Assembly (NCBI GenBank): GCA_021324735.1
Contig: JAJPIO010000013.1
Location: forward strand, 58,582-122,581
Reading direction: 5' to 3'
DNA from: Bacteroidota bacterium
Lineage (GTDB): Bacteria; Bacteroidota; Ignavibacteria; Palsa-1295
Length of the DNA stretch: 64,000 nt
This document shows positions 8,617 to 17,657 of this stretch, piece by piece (the first letter of the stretch is position 1; the number at the start of each line of letters is the position of its first letter). Both the position numbers and the translations under genes were made by a program. Below the pieces are notes generated by a model. The model was not told the origin of the DNA and searched no databases. It worked only from the letters and a program-made list of their open reading frames with translations.

Positions 8617-9987
8617 CTAAACCGACTCAAAATGGGCCGTAAAATGCCGCAAGGTCGGCGCCTCGTAGGTCATTCGCATACCTCGAAGCTCATTTCGTTT
8701 TTCGTAGACCTCGATAACAGCTTCGATGCAATAGTCGATATGCGACTGCGTATACACTCGGCGCGGAATTGCCATTCTCACTAATTCCATCGGTGGACCA
8801 ACGTGCTTACCGTTCGCATCTTTGTGGCCAAACATAACGGAGCCGATCTCGCACGAGCGAATACCGCCGTGTTCGTATAGGGCGACCACGATCGATTGCC
8901 CCGGGAATTGCTCCGGCGGAATATCGGGTACGAAGCGACGAGCATCGAGATAGATCGCATGACCACCCGGCGGTTCGAGGATCGGCACGCCTGCAGCGAC
9001 CAACTTTTCGCCGAAATACTCGACCGAGCGAATTCGGTATGCAAGATAGGACTCATTCAATACTTCCCTTAAGCCTTGTGCGATCGCTTCCAGGTCACGG
9101 CGTGCAAGGCCACCATAGGTGGTAAAGCCTTCGGTAACGATAAGAACATTGCGTGCTTTACGAGCCAGCTCATCGTCGTTCATCGCCAGGAAGCCTCCGG
9201 TATTGACAAGGCCGTCTTTCTTGGCGCTCATGGTTGCACCGTCAACATAGGAAAACATTTCACGAGCAATTTCACCAACCGTTTTGTGTTCGTAGCCCGG
9301 CTCGTGAAGCTTGATGAAGTAAGCGTTCTCCGCAAAGCGGCATGCATCGAGGAAGAATGGAATGCCGTAGCGCGAAAGCAACTTCTTCGTCTCACGAATA
9401 TTCTGCATCGAGACGGGCTGACCGCCACCGCTATTATTGGTAACCGTCATCATACACAGCGGAATATTCTGCGCGCCGACTTTCTCGATCAGCGCTTCGA
9501 GACGTTCCACATCCATGTTGCCTTTGAAATCGGCACGGACTTCCGGTCGCACACCGATCGCTGTTGGCAGGTCGACGGCTTCCGCTCCGGATTCTTCGAT
9601 ATTCGCGCGGGTAGTATCGAAGTGCGTGTTGTTCGGAATAACTTTGCCCTTACCGCCAACGATGCTAAAGAGAATTTTTTCAGCGGCGCGTCCCTGGTGC
9701 GTTGGAATGATATGCTTTAGCCCGGTAAGATCATGCACCACCTCTTCGAATGCATAATAGCTTCGCGATCCGGCATACGCTTCGTCACCGTCCATCAGGC
9801 GTGACCATTGCTTCTGGCTCATGGCGGTCGTGCCGCTATCCGTCAGGAAGTCGATGAGAACATCATCGGAATGTAAGAGAAAAGGATTATAGTGAGCACG
9901 CCGGATCAATTCACGTCGCTCCGATTCGGTCGTAAACCGGAGCTGTTCCACCATCTTAATTTTAAAGGGCTCGATAATTGTCTTCAT
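8617..9987 (-). CDS. tnaA: Tryptophanase (tryptophan indole-lyase)
   Basis: PLP enzyme that splits L-tryptophan into indole, pyruvate and ammonia. The beta-eliminating lyase signature YVDGATMSAKKD carries the PLP lysine (SAKKD at residues 254-258 counted from the ATG at 9987). The ATG at 9987 matches the family N-terminus (EPFKIK); the longer frame upstream adds unrelated residues. Tyrosine phenol-lyase is the close alternative. Here the motif GIRSCEIGS has Ile where tyrosine phenol-lyase has its substrate-binding Arg, and the C-terminal RHFTA has His rather than Phe; both point to tryptophanase. Length (456) fits. No tnaC leader or tnaB permease is visible beside it. It diverges from recO. 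Confidence 0.92.
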   Translation of the reverse strand: MKTIIEPFKIKMVEQLRFTTESERRELIRRAHYNPFLLHSDDVLIDFLTDSGTTAMSQKQWSRLMDGDEAYAGSRSYYAFEEVVHDLTGLKHIIPTHQGRAAEKILFSIVGGKGKVIPNNTHFDTTRANIEESGAEAVDLPTAIGVRPEVRADFKGNMDVERLEALIEKVGAQNIPLCMMTVTNNSGGGQPVSMQNIRETKKLLSRYGIPFFLDACRFAENAYFIKLHEPGYEHKTVGEIAREMFSYVDGATMSAKKDGLVNTGGFLAMNDDELARKARNVLIVTEGFTTYGGLARRDLEAIAQGLREVLNESYLAYRIRSVEYFGEKLVAAGVPILEPPGGHAIYLDARRFVPDIPPEQFPGQSIVVALYEHGGIRSCEIGSVMFGHKDANGKHVGPPMELVRMAIPRRVYTQSHIDYCIEAVIEVYEKRNELRGMRMTYEAPTLRHFTAHFESV

Positions 9988-10103
9988 GTCAGGGGAGGCC
10001 AATTTAGAGAACGGGCCTATAACACGGAAGTGGAGGCACAAATTTCTGTAACCCTGCGAGAAGTCAAGCGGCACGCCCGGGCACCAGGGCCGGTTACAAT
10101 CGT

Positions 10104-10766
10104 ATGCTCGTTACTACTGAAGCCATCGTGTTACGTTCACGCAAACAAGGTGAAACGTCGAAGATCGTTACACTTTATACGCTCGGCTTCGGAAAATTGA
10201 ATGTGATCGCTAAAGGCGCGCGAGAAACGAAGAGCAAATTCGGTGCATCGCTCGAGATGTTCGCGAAATCCAATGTTGTCTTTTATAAAAAGGATAAACA
10301 CGATTCGCTAAGCCTGCTTTCGAAAGCGGAGACGCTGGACTCACACTCTGCTATTCTTAAACGGCTCGAGACGATCGAAGCAGCGACCGAGATCATCGAA
10401 CTGGTATTACATGCGATGCACGATGAAGAAGCGAATGAAGAACTCTACCGTCTGCTCGACCTCTCACTCGATCAGCTAACAGCCACGCCGAGCGATCGGA
10501 ATGGCGAGCATATAATTCGTACGATTCAGATCCGATTTTATCTCGGCTTTGCGGCGATCATGGGATTCGCGATCGAGTTGGATACTGTAAGTGCGGAGTT
10601 GGCAACGGTCTTCCGGGCGATCGAAAGCGAAAGTTCGAAAGACCTGAAATTATCCGAGCGAGAATACGAGCGTATTTCCGGCTTCTTCGATTCCTATTTT
10701 ACCGAGCACCTTCCGGGAGTTACACGCCGCTCCATGAAGAGCGCGAAGGTGTTTTCGTCGCTCTAA
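10104..10766 (+). CDS. recO: DNA repair protein RecO
   Basis: Recombination mediator that works with RecF and RecR to load RecA on gapped DNA. The N-terminal OB-fold signature is clear (T.AIVLRSRKQGETSKIVTLYT, then G.L..IAKGAR..KSKFG). The helical C-terminal part follows. At 220 residues it is slightly short and has no zinc-binding Cys cluster, which many RecO proteins also lack. The start ATG at 10104 puts the conserved motif at residue 5. Cytoplasmic. Confidence 0.93.
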   Translation: MLVTTEAIVLRSRKQGETSKIVTLYTLGFGKLNVIAKGARETKSKFGASLEMFAKSNVVFYKKDKHDSLSLLSKAETLDSHSAILKRLETIEAATEIIELVLHAMHDEEANEELYRLLDLSLDQLTATPSDRNGEHIIRTIQIRFYLGFAAIMGFAIELDTVSAELATVFRAIESESSKDLKLSEREYERISGFFDSYFTEHLPGVTRRSMKSAKVFSSL

Positions 10767-10865
10767 TGTGGTTGAAGAAGTGGTGAAGGAAGCGCGTGTA
10801 GTGTACCCGGATGGGGTTTATGGGTCTCGTTATACGTTCTTTTATGAACCAGGTTTCACTGTAAA

Positions 10866-10898
10866 TTTGGATTCCGCGAGGTTTCCTTCGTATATTTA
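10866..10898 (+). promoter_or_regulatory. Possible promoter with inverted repeat upstream of the response regulator
   Basis: TTTG at 10866 and TATATTTA at 10891-10898 are 21 bp apart, loosely like the Bacteroidota -33/-7 pattern. CTGTAAAT just before the first box and ATTTACAG over the second form an 8-bp inverted repeat. The gap 10767-11023 has no gene I can support; a 99-codon frame there overlaps the next gene and looks non-coding. Confidence 0.25.
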
Positions 10899-11023
10899 CA
10901 GGCCGTCAATTTTACAGTTCAGGTATTTTGCTGTTCTGATTGCAACATCATGCTGGGGGAATGATACTCTTCAGCCTAAAGGTTGCATAGCTGTTCTTCT
11001 ACTACTACCCTTAGTTCTGCGCG

Positions 11024-11674
11024 ATGATTCGGATTCTTATAGCCGACGACCATGCTATCGTCCGTGAAGGACTGAAGCAGATCGTACAGCAGACCTCCGA
11101 TATTTTAGTTGTCGATGAAGCGAGCAACGCTGCCGAAACGCTCGACAAGGTGCGCCGGCTCAAGCTCGATCTTCTACTACTCGATATTTCCATGCCGGGT
11201 CGTTCGGGTTTGGACGTCCTGCTCGAGGTAAAGCGCGATTTCCCCCATCTCCCCGTATTGATCCTCAGCTTTCATCCCGAGGACCAGTATGCTCTTCGTA
11301 TGCTGAAAGCCGGCGCCGCCGGGTATGTAACGAAAGAGAGTGCTTCCGATGAGCTTATTAACGCGATCCGTAAGGTGGCCTCGGGTGGCAAATACATGAG
11401 CATGCCGCTCGCGGAAAAGCTCGTCTTCGGAATGGTCAACGACAAGAACGTGCAACCACACGAGTTGCTTTCGAACCGCGAATTTCAGGTGTTCCGGCTG
11501 ATCGCTGCCGGCAAGACGGTCAAGGAGATCGGCGATGAGTTATCGCTCTCGGTAAAAACCATCAGCACGAACCGTGCTCGTATTATGGAGAAGATGGGAC
11601 TTAAGAATAATTCGGAGTTCACTCAGTACGCGATCAAACATAAGCTCATGGACAATGACAATGTCACCGCGTAG
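11024..11674 (+). CDS. NarL/FixJ-type response regulator (receiver + LuxR HTH)
   Basis: Transcription factor controlled by phosphorylation. The receiver domain (residues 1-120) has the acidic pocket D8/D9, phospho-acceptor Asp54 (LLLDISMPG), the switch Ser (LSFHPED) and Lys105 (YVTKES). The LuxR-type helix-turn-helix (about 148-208) has the usual LS.RE..V..LIA.GKT.KEI...L..S.KT...R motif. The partner kinase is not adjacent; no histidine kinase lies nearby, so it is an orphan here. Target genes are unknown. Confidence 0.94.
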   Translation: MIRILIADDHAIVREGLKQIVQQTSDILVVDEASNAAETLDKVRRLKLDLLLLDISMPGRSGLDVLLEVKRDFPHLPVLILSFHPEDQYALRMLKAGAAGYVTKESASDELINAIRKVASGGKYMSMPLAEKLVFGMVNDKNVQPHELLSNREFQVFRLIAAGKTVKEIGDELSLSVKTISTNRARIMEKMGLKNNSEFTQYAIKHKLMDNDNVTA

Positions 11675-11772
11675 GTTGCCGAAAGACATGTAGGATTTAT
11701 CCTACTAATAATTTCTCAACGTCCCACAAAAGAAACCTCAACTGACCGATTGTTTAGCTTGCACCCGTTTTG

Positions 11773-11913
11773 TATTTTTGTTAAACAATTAGCACGCTAT
11801 TATGAGCGCGTAGCTGATCGGCAAGTTTTAGGAGGATTTTCTCTCCCACATATTGACGGACCAGGCCCCGGCTCGCTCCCATGAAAATGAGAGACCGGGG
11901 TCTCTTTATTTTA
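11773..11913 (+). ncRNA. Candidate small transcript: promoter box, about 100 nt, terminator
   Basis: A perfect TAnnTTTG box (TATTTTTG, 11773-11780) with an ATTG 20 bp upstream is followed by about 85 nt without a long reading frame, including AGGAGG, and then the GC-rich hairpin ending near 11903. No known RNA family is recognised. It could be a small RNA or an unusual 5' leader whose gene was lost. Nothing else is seen in 11675-11974. Confidence 0.3.
11863..11913 (+). terminator. Rho-independent terminator
   Basis: The stem from 11863-11871 (core CCCCGG) pairs with 11895-11903 (core CCGGGG), and a TTTATTTT tract follows. It ends rightward transcription from the response regulator or from the small transcript noted here. 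Confidence 0.6.
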
Positions 11914-11974
11914 AAGAGTTTCGATCGCCCCGTCATCCGGCAGCCCTTTAACGGTGTCTATCCGTTGGCCCGCT

Positions 11975-12262
11975 TCAAATGTGGTTGTTTGCGCCTTGCG
12001 ACGTCTGTGTGAACGTAAGCCGATACCCCAGGAGACCGAGGATCTGCTCGAGTTTCTCGAGGGAGAAATGGCGGCGTTTTGCCAATACGTTCGAAAGGGT
12101 GCCGCTATCGATACCCATCTGTTTACACAGGCGGTAACGAGTTAGTCCGCGTTCGGTGTGAGCGCGGTCCAGCAGATCGCGCAGGTCGTCCCGATAATCA
12201 CGGGTCGGTCCCATATTATTGACTTCATTGGCGGCTAAGTCAATGTCCTGATCGTTCATCAT
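11975..12262 (-). CDS. Small XRE-family helix-turn-helix regulator
   Basis: A 95-residue protein with a Cro/C1-type HTH from about residue 25 to 85 (DLLDRAHTERGLTRYRLCKQ, then GIDSGTLSNVLAKRRHFSLE, then KL..IL..LGY). It probably binds DNA as a dimer. The sequence resembles solo regulators and antitoxin-like HTH proteins, but no toxin gene is adjacent: both sides are non-coding for over 60 bp. The ATG at 12262 is first; MNDQ at 12259 is the alternative. Confidence 0.82.
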   Translation of the reverse strand: MMNDQDIDLAANEVNNMGPTRDYRDDLRDLLDRAHTERGLTRYRLCKQMGIDSGTLSNVLAKRRHFSLEKLEQILGLLGYRLTFTQTSQGANNHI

Positions 12263-12486
12263 AATTCACTCCATTTCTTTGCAACAATGGCTGGCCTACC
12301 AGCATAGCATTCCGATTGTATGCCGCAAATGTCAGCCAACTGCCTATAATTGACAGCATTCAAAGAACTTCAGTGGTATTCTTAACAACAACTTTGCCAT
12401 GAAAAAGCCCATGAACATGGCTTAACGAAAATTTTTTCTGTAGCCACCTAACCAGCTTGTTTTAAGCAATTTCGATTAAAAACAAA

Positions 12487-12511
12487 AAGGCCTCTCCATA
12501 GGAGAGGCCTT
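12487..12511 (-). terminator. Strong rho-independent terminator
   Basis: Perfect 11-bp stem AAGGCCTCTCC / GGAGAGGCCTT with a 3-nt loop. On the minus strand it is followed by TTTTTGTTTTT and lies 25 bp beyond the stop of the T9SS protein gene at 12536. Confidence 0.88.
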
Positions 12512-12535
12512 TCTCATTTCCAAAAATTTGGAAAG

Positions 12536-15472
12536 CTATTTGACGACAACCATCTGTCGGGTCAGTGTGACGTCGTTAGCGGTCATCTGGTAGTAATAGG
12601 TGCCGCTTGCGAGCTCACTGGCCTGAATACGCACGGTGTACGAACCCTCACCCATGTGCTGGTTCATCACCGTCTCGACGATCGAGCCCTTCTGGTCGAG
12701 CACCACCAACCGAACGTTCGCCGACGTCGGAAGCGTGATCTCTACTTCGCTCGCGGCGCCGAACGGATTCGGATAGTTCTGGTCTAACCGGTAGCCATTC
12801 TGCTCCGAAACCAGTGCAACACCATTGCCCGAAGCTACACCGCTGATCGTCACCGAAGCAGCTGGTACCGAAACGCCTGTCGCCGATGGGAAGCCTACCG
12901 TCTGGTTGAAGCTGCCCGCAGTCGTCGGAGCAAATTTGAAGTTCAATGTGCCTGTACCTCCAGGTGCGATCGCTGTCGTACCTCCGCTTACGTAACTGAA
13001 TGGCGCGGAGACCTGTGGTGTGCCCGGCGTCCACGGGCAGGTACCATTGTTCATCACCGTTACCGAAAAGCTCGACGCTGTGGCTCCGGCCATCGTCATC
13101 GGTGCGGCGCCCGAACCAGTGATCGCCGCTGCTCCAGACTTCGCGGTAAGCGTTGCTGTGCCGCCGGCGCCACCGGTAATGTTGAACGTCACAGGCGTCG
13201 ATGTTCCGGCATGTGCTGCATCCGGAGTAAAGACCACTTTGAACGTCGCTGTACCGCCGCCATTTTCGACGCTGCTCGTCGAAGCACCGACGATCTGGAA
13301 CATCGAAGCATTCGTACCGGTAAGCGATGCCGAGTAGGCCGTCGAGACGTTACCCGTGTTCATCACCATGATCGTTGCGGTATCGGCCACGTCACCGATG
13401 CAGCTTACGCTCGGGAAGCCCTGGACCATCAAGCTATCGGCCACGAGTTGACCGAAGACCGACTGGTCTAACGATGTCGTCGTCGGCTCGCCATTCGTAG
13501 TGCCGTTCGCTGTGACCGTCACCATGCGGCTGCCCATCGCGGTCGGCGTAGCGCAGACATGGAACGTCTGGTGCGTGTTCGCTGCCAGCACGAACGGGAA
13601 TGTCAGGCCGCTCGACGCGAACTCTGTCGCGTTGAGGCCGCTCAGTGCAATACCGATTACCGTGATATCGGCTGCCCCTAAATTCCACAACGTGTCCGTC
13701 AAGCACTGCTGATGATTCACTAAGATCGAGTCCGTCATCGATGGACCCGTAATGCCGAACTTACCAACCGGCACGCCCTCACCCGTAAAGACGATCGAGA
13801 AGCTGCTTGTATCGCGGCTCGGGACGTCGAAGGTCGGCGGAATGTTCGTCGTCACGCGAACGGTCGCCTCACGGAAGCCCTGCTTGAGCGGCTGGAAGCA
13901 CACCTGAATCGTCTTGGTAACACCGGGGGCGATCAGCGTATCCGTACCGCTTAACGATTGGACCGTGAAGTCATAATCACGGCTCGAAAGGAAGTTTCGT
14001 GTGATCGCCAACGTGTCCGAGCCCGGATTATAGAGCTGGAGCATCAGGCACGAATCTGCACCCACGTTCACCGAATCGAAGTTCACGGTAAACGAATTCT
14101 GGTACATATTATTGATCGTCAGGCGCGGCAATATTCCGAGGCCGCGCAGTGCTAACGACTGCGTTCCATTCTGAGCATCGCTCATGATGAAGATCGTCGC
14201 TGTCATAAGACCTTCCATCGTCGGAGAAAACGCAACGGTAACGGTGTCGCTCTGGCCGGCCGCGATCGGAGCAGTTGGTAAGCGCGTTATCCGATACTGA
14301 CTTGGATAATCTCCTCCGATATAACTTGCCGGATCGATATGCAATGGCACCTGACCCGTGTTCGTCACTAAGAACGACTGGGTGATCGTTTGCCTAAAGC
14401 GCGCCCACTGATGCGTAAATAATGCTAATAGCCCTTGAGGCAATGCGATTGAAGGACGCAACCCGAAGCCCGTAAGATTAACATTGAAATTCGTAGGCAT
14501 GTCAGCGTTCGTCGTCACATTTATTACTGCACTACGGCTACCACCAGCTTGAGGTGTATAGGTTACACCAATGGAATCGGAAGCACCAATAGGAATAGAA
14601 GCTGGAGCACGCGTTATTGTGAAGTCTCCTGGATTGGTACCACCTAAGACATAATTGCTGAGTGTAATGGCCTTGGAGTTTGTAGAAGGATTGCTAACAG
14701 TCAAGTAATATGGTCCTGCGGTCGCATGATATGGAACATTCCCGAAGCTAATGGTTGCATTCGCGGGGACGGTTAAAGCGTCATAGTGCACATTGGTAAT
14801 TGTGACGTTGTCGATCGCGATATCGTCATCATACCAATAAGTATAATAACATGAGCCATAACCCATAGTCTTCTTAAATGTGATCTGAACCGATGTCTGC
14901 CCCGCGCCAATCGCTATATGATAATGCCGCCAATAACTTGGAGATGGATAGCTAGCTGGATCTGTGTAACCATAAACAGGATCCATAAAAGTAGCATCTC
15001 CATACGAGCTCGGTCCCGTACTTAATGTTTTAAGTGTAGTGCTGCCATTCATAATTATGAAGTTATCACCCATATTGGAGTAATATGAATCGTAATAATT
15101 TCTGGCATAATAGAGATCAAAATCAACGTACTGCGAATCGACCGAAGAAGCGCCCGTAGCAATGGAGGGTGTGGTCAGCGTCGGCGGTCCATAAAAAGAA
15201 CCGTAACAATTATAGCTATAAGCCCAAGTTGACCAGACAACAGCAGATCCGTTTGCACCACCCATACCACCGCTACTACGATACCAAAACGCTGGTTGCC
15301 CGTACGTTTGGACACCGTTCACATAGCTCGCGGTCCAACCTGCGGGTGGGAACGTGGCACCGGTGAAGCCTTCAGAGAATACAGTTGTGGTAGTTACGGC
15401 GTGCGAAGATAATGGAAAGAGGATCGCGAGCGCAAAGAACGCCGCGAACGAGGTTAGTAGTCGTTTATTCAT
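12536..15472 (-). CDS. Secreted HYDIN-repeat (choice-of-anchor D) protein with T9SS type A sorting domain
   Basis: Large surface or secreted protein (978 residues). A signal peptide (to about residue 26) is followed by a choice-of-anchor-J/cleaved-adhesin-like jelly-roll region (about 30-230: FSEGFTGATFPPAGW, aromatic-rich). From about 235 to 880 there are repeated Ig-like HYDIN/ASPM-SPD-2 modules with the recurring pattern of isolated P-x-NF-x-V and GSRMVTVTANG-type edges. The last 80 residues (NYPNPFGAASEVEITLP ... LTRQMVVVK) are a type A T9SS signal. Probably an adhesive or structural surface protein; no enzymatic motif was seen. It has its own strong terminator and stands alone. Confidence 0.9.
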   Translation of the reverse strand: MNKRLLTSFAAFFALAILFPLSSHAVTTTTVFSEGFTGATFPPAGWTASYVNGVQTYGQPAFWYRSSGGMGGANGSAVVWSTWAYSYNCYGSFYGPPTLTTPSIATGASSVDSQYVDFDLYYARNYYDSYYSNMGDNFIIMNGSTTLKTLSTGPSSYGDATFMDPVYGYTDPASYPSPSYWRHYHIAIGAGQTSVQITFKKTMGYGSCYYTYWYDDDIAIDNVTITNVHYDALTVPANATISFGNVPYHATAGPYYLTVSNPSTNSKAITLSNYVLGGTNPGDFTITRAPASIPIGASDSIGVTYTPQAGGSRSAVINVTTNADMPTNFNVNLTGFGLRPSIALPQGLLALFTHQWARFRQTITQSFLVTNTGQVPLHIDPASYIGGDYPSQYRITRLPTAPIAAGQSDTVTVAFSPTMEGLMTATIFIMSDAQNGTQSLALRGLGILPRLTINNMYQNSFTVNFDSVNVGADSCLMLQLYNPGSDTLAITRNFLSSRDYDFTVQSLSGTDTLIAPGVTKTIQVCFQPLKQGFREATVRVTTNIPPTFDVPSRDTSSFSIVFTGEGVPVGKFGITGPSMTDSILVNHQQCLTDTLWNLGAADITVIGIALSGLNATEFASSGLTFPFVLAANTHQTFHVCATPTAMGSRMVTVTANGTTNGEPTTTSLDQSVFGQLVADSLMVQGFPSVSCIGDVADTATIMVMNTGNVSTAYSASLTGTNASMFQIVGASTSSVENGGGTATFKVVFTPDAAHAGTSTPVTFNITGGAGGTATLTAKSGAAAITGSGAAPMTMAGATASSFSVTVMNNGTCPWTPGTPQVSAPFSYVSGGTTAIAPGGTGTLNFKFAPTTAGSFNQTVGFPSATGVSVPAASVTISGVASGNGVALVSEQNGYRLDQNYPNPFGAASEVEITLPTSANVRLVVLDQKGSIVETVMNQHMGEGSYTVRIQASELASGTYYYQMTANDVTLTRQMVVVK

Positions 15473-15843
15473 GGTTTAAGTCGGTTAGTCACGAAGACAT
15501 CAGCCCCAGGCGTGGTGCGATTCAACTCCTAATATCGTCCAGCAGCAGACGCGCCTGAAGGCGAAGACCTTCACATCAAGGATACGTAATTAAAAAAACT
15601 CACAACTTCAATAATGCGCGCGCAACACCCGCTCGCTTGCATTACCGATTTCTTTCTACCCACACATTGACGACGGAGCGCACAAAAAAAGGATCGTGCC
15701 TTTAGGCACGCGCAACCTGCAGTTTTCAGCGCCCAAGTACAAAACGGCCCGGTAAAAAAAGGTTCACGATACGATAATCATATAAATTTCTCGTCTTCTT
15801 TAAGAGAACAAGCGAGAAATGTGGCGGAAAGTGGGATAAAATG
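15473..15843. other. Intergenic stretch with a small palindrome of a dispersed family
   Basis: No gene is supported. A palindrome GTGCCTTTAGGCAC lies at 15696-15709; a close variant (GTGCCGTAGGCACG) occurs in the repeat cluster at 63660. A GAAGG/CCTTC hairpin lies near 15558-15573 in the presumed leader of the T9SS protein gene. Confidence 0.45.
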
Positions 15844-15876
15844 TTGAGCGGGCATCTAATTGAAGTGCCCGCTCAA
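15844..15876 (-). terminator. Terminator-like hairpin
   Basis: Perfect 11-bp stem TTGAGCGGGCA / TGCCCGCTCAA with an 11-nt loop, located 14 bp past the stop codon of the Cys-rich protein gene. The following minus-strand sequence has only a short T tract (CATTTTAT), so termination strength is uncertain. Confidence 0.6.
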
Positions 15877-15889
15877 TGAGGTTGTAAAA

Positions 15890-16393
15890 TCAGGGACCAA
15901 CGTGGACTGCAAAACGCTGACTGCCATTATTGCCGCCTTTACATGACCAAGTAACCCAAACGTTGACAATGCAGCTTCGATCAGCGCAAACAGTATAGGT
16001 TCTGATTGGATCAGAACTAGAACACCATGTGCCTAAAGATGTAAATGTCTCTGTATTGCCATCACACGTAAGTTTGCTTGCAGTCCCTGAACCACAAGCA
16101 AGAAAACATGATAATCCCGCGGGGCCGATTGAATCTTGTGTAAAGTCAATTTGAGTAATACAACATGAATCACAAGTTAGTGATATGTCCGTAGCTCCGC
16201 AGTGTGGCAAATTGCACTCCGGCGGTGTCAAACTGCAACTATTAGTAGTGTGGCAGTTTACATCCATAGCAGCAGAATCGTCAACTATACGGAAGCAAGG
16301 GGGGAGACTCTGTGCCGATACATTATTGTTGGATATTACAACAATTGAAAAGAAAGCCACTATGATAGAGAGCTTCAACAGCTTGGATTTCAT
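15890..16393 (-). CDS. Small secreted cysteine-rich protein
   Basis: Family not recognised. The ATG at 16393 gives a signal peptide MKSKLLKLSIIVAFFSIVVI... cleaved near residue 28 (VSAQS). The mature part of about 140 residues holds roughly 15 cysteines, including CDSCC and repeated C-x(n)-C pairs, and ends without a T9SS domain. The spacing suggests several disulfides formed after export to the periplasm or outside. The coding region is clearly more AT-rich than its neighbours, and the upstream 16430-16673 is also AT-rich, which may indicate acquisition. It stands alone. Confidence 0.7.
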   Translation of the reverse strand: MKSKLLKLSIIVAFFSIVVISNNNVSAQSLPPCFRIVDDSAAMDVNCHTTNSCSLTPPECNLPHCGATDISLTCDSCCITQIDFTQDSIGPAGLSCFLACGSGTASKLTCDGNTETFTSLGTWCSSSDPIRTYTVCADRSCIVNVWVTWSCKGGNNGSQRFAVHVGP

Positions 16394-16660
16394 TTTATGA
16401 TCGTTTAAATGGTTAGAAAAAGCATCCATCTCAGCTGGTTAGAACAACTCTTCAGGGCTACTAATCAAACCGAGCGGATATTGATTAAGCATAGAATCAG
16501 ACACTTAACAAGCAATCTTAGTCGATTGTCTTTCAATTGCCAACAAGCATGAAAATGCTAATAAGGTTCACTCTTCACCATTTCTAGTTTCCAAGTTTAA
16601 TTATTGGCAACAAAAGCAGAATGACTATATAGTTGCGACTACACAAAGCCTAAACTATCG

Positions 16661-16668
16661 TAATTTTG
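16661..16668 (+). promoter_or_regulatory. -7 box candidate immediately before pfkA
   Basis: TAATTTTG matches TAnnTTTG and is the same octamer as at 1261-1268, again followed by CA. Transcription would begin at or just before the pfkA ATG, implying an almost leaderless mRNA. No -33 TTTG is visible, so support is limited. Confidence 0.35.
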
Positions 16669-16673
16669 CATAA

Positions 16674-17645
16674 ATGAACAGGATCGGGGTACTTACGAGC
16701 GGAGGCGACGCGCCGGGAATGAACGCGGCGATCCGGGCGGTCGTCCGCGCCGGCAGTGAAAAAGAGATGAAGATGTTCGGCATACGCGATGGCTTTGAAG
16801 GGCTTATCGCTGGCCGGGTACTTCGGCTTCGTCCGCGCGATGTTGGCAACGTCATCCAGCATGGCGGTACGTTCTTAGGCAGTGCACGTTCGGAAGCATT
16901 TAAAACAAAGGAAGGACGTGAACACGCGCTCCGCAATCTGCGTGAGTTCAATATCGAAGCACTAGTGGTCATCGGCGGCAACGGATCGCAATCGGGTTCG
17001 TACGCACTCTCCGAACTCGGATTTCCGGTAGTTGGCATTGCATCGACGATCGATAACGATCTCTACGGCTCCGACATCACGCTTGGCGTTGACACGGCGA
17101 TGAACATCGCGCTCGAAGCGATCGACCGGTTGAAAGTGACGGCTTCCTCGCATCGCCGCGCGATCTTAGTGGAGGTAATGGGGCGCAAATGCGGCTATCT
17201 TGCAATGATGTGCGGTATTGCCGGCGGCGCGGAAACCGTCGTTATTCCGGAAGTAGAATCGAAACCGGACGATGTTGCACGCGCCATTTTGGACGCGTAC
17301 CGTCGCGGGAAGAACCATGCGCTCGTCGTCGTCGCCGAAGGAGCGTCGTGCAATGCAAGCAATCTCGCGAAGATATTTGAAGAACATCGGGACCTGCTCG
17401 GCTTCGATATTCGCACCACCATACTGGGACACGTGCAGCGTGGGGGCGTCCCGAGCGCATTCGATCGCATCTTAGCGTCGCGGTTCGGCGTCGCGGCGAT
17501 CGAAACACTGGCGCAAAACAAGCACGGCGTACTCATCGGCTTGCACAATAACGGTATCCAGCTTACACCGCTTAAAGCAGTCGTAAGTACGAAGAAAGAA
17601 CTCGACCTTTCGCTCCTGCAAATGTCGAGAGTACTCGCCACTTAA
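16674..17645 (+). CDS. pfkA: 6-phosphofructokinase (PfkA family)
   Basis: Phosphorylates fructose-6-phosphate in glycolysis. The nucleotide-binding GVLTSGGDAPGMNAAIRA, the catalytic TIDND (Asp127) and the MGR, GGxE and HVQRGG substrate motifs are all present in a 323-residue single-domain protein. Numbering coincides with E. coli PfkA. Gly104 is kept, as in ATP-dependent enzymes, but position 103 is Asn (GGNGS) where E. coli has the Mg-binding Asp, and position 124 is Ser in place of Gly. These mark a subfamily with IASTIDNDLYGSD; donor preference (ATP or PPi) is therefore not certain from sequence. A DUF2127 gene follows 12 bp downstream. Confidence 0.94.
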   Translation: MNRIGVLTSGGDAPGMNAAIRAVVRAGSEKEMKMFGIRDGFEGLIAGRVLRLRPRDVGNVIQHGGTFLGSARSEAFKTKEGREHALRNLREFNIEALVVIGGNGSQSGSYALSELGFPVVGIASTIDNDLYGSDITLGVDTAMNIALEAIDRLKVTASSHRRAILVEVMGRKCGYLAMMCGIAGGAETVVIPEVESKPDDVARAILDAYRRGKNHALVVVAEGASCNASNLAKIFEEHRDLLGFDIRTTILGHVQRGGVPSAFDRILASRFGVAAIETLAQNKHGVLIGLHNNGIQLTPLKAVVSTKKELDLSLLQMSRVLAT

Positions 17646-17657
17646 CAATTACAGCCG

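Noticed and set aside
8617..9987. Tyrosine phenol-lyase
   Set aside because: The Arg used for tyrosine binding is Ile (GIRSCEIGS) and the C-terminal His of tryptophanase (RHFTA) is present.
10768..11067. 99-codon frame after recO
   Set aside because: Overlaps the response regulator start by 44 bp in another frame, has no recognisable motif, and its amino-acid make-up looks non-coding.
11848..15672. Shared CCCACA-ATTGACG string at 11845 and 15659
   Set aside because: Only about 14 bp with mismatches and in unrelated contexts; probably chance.
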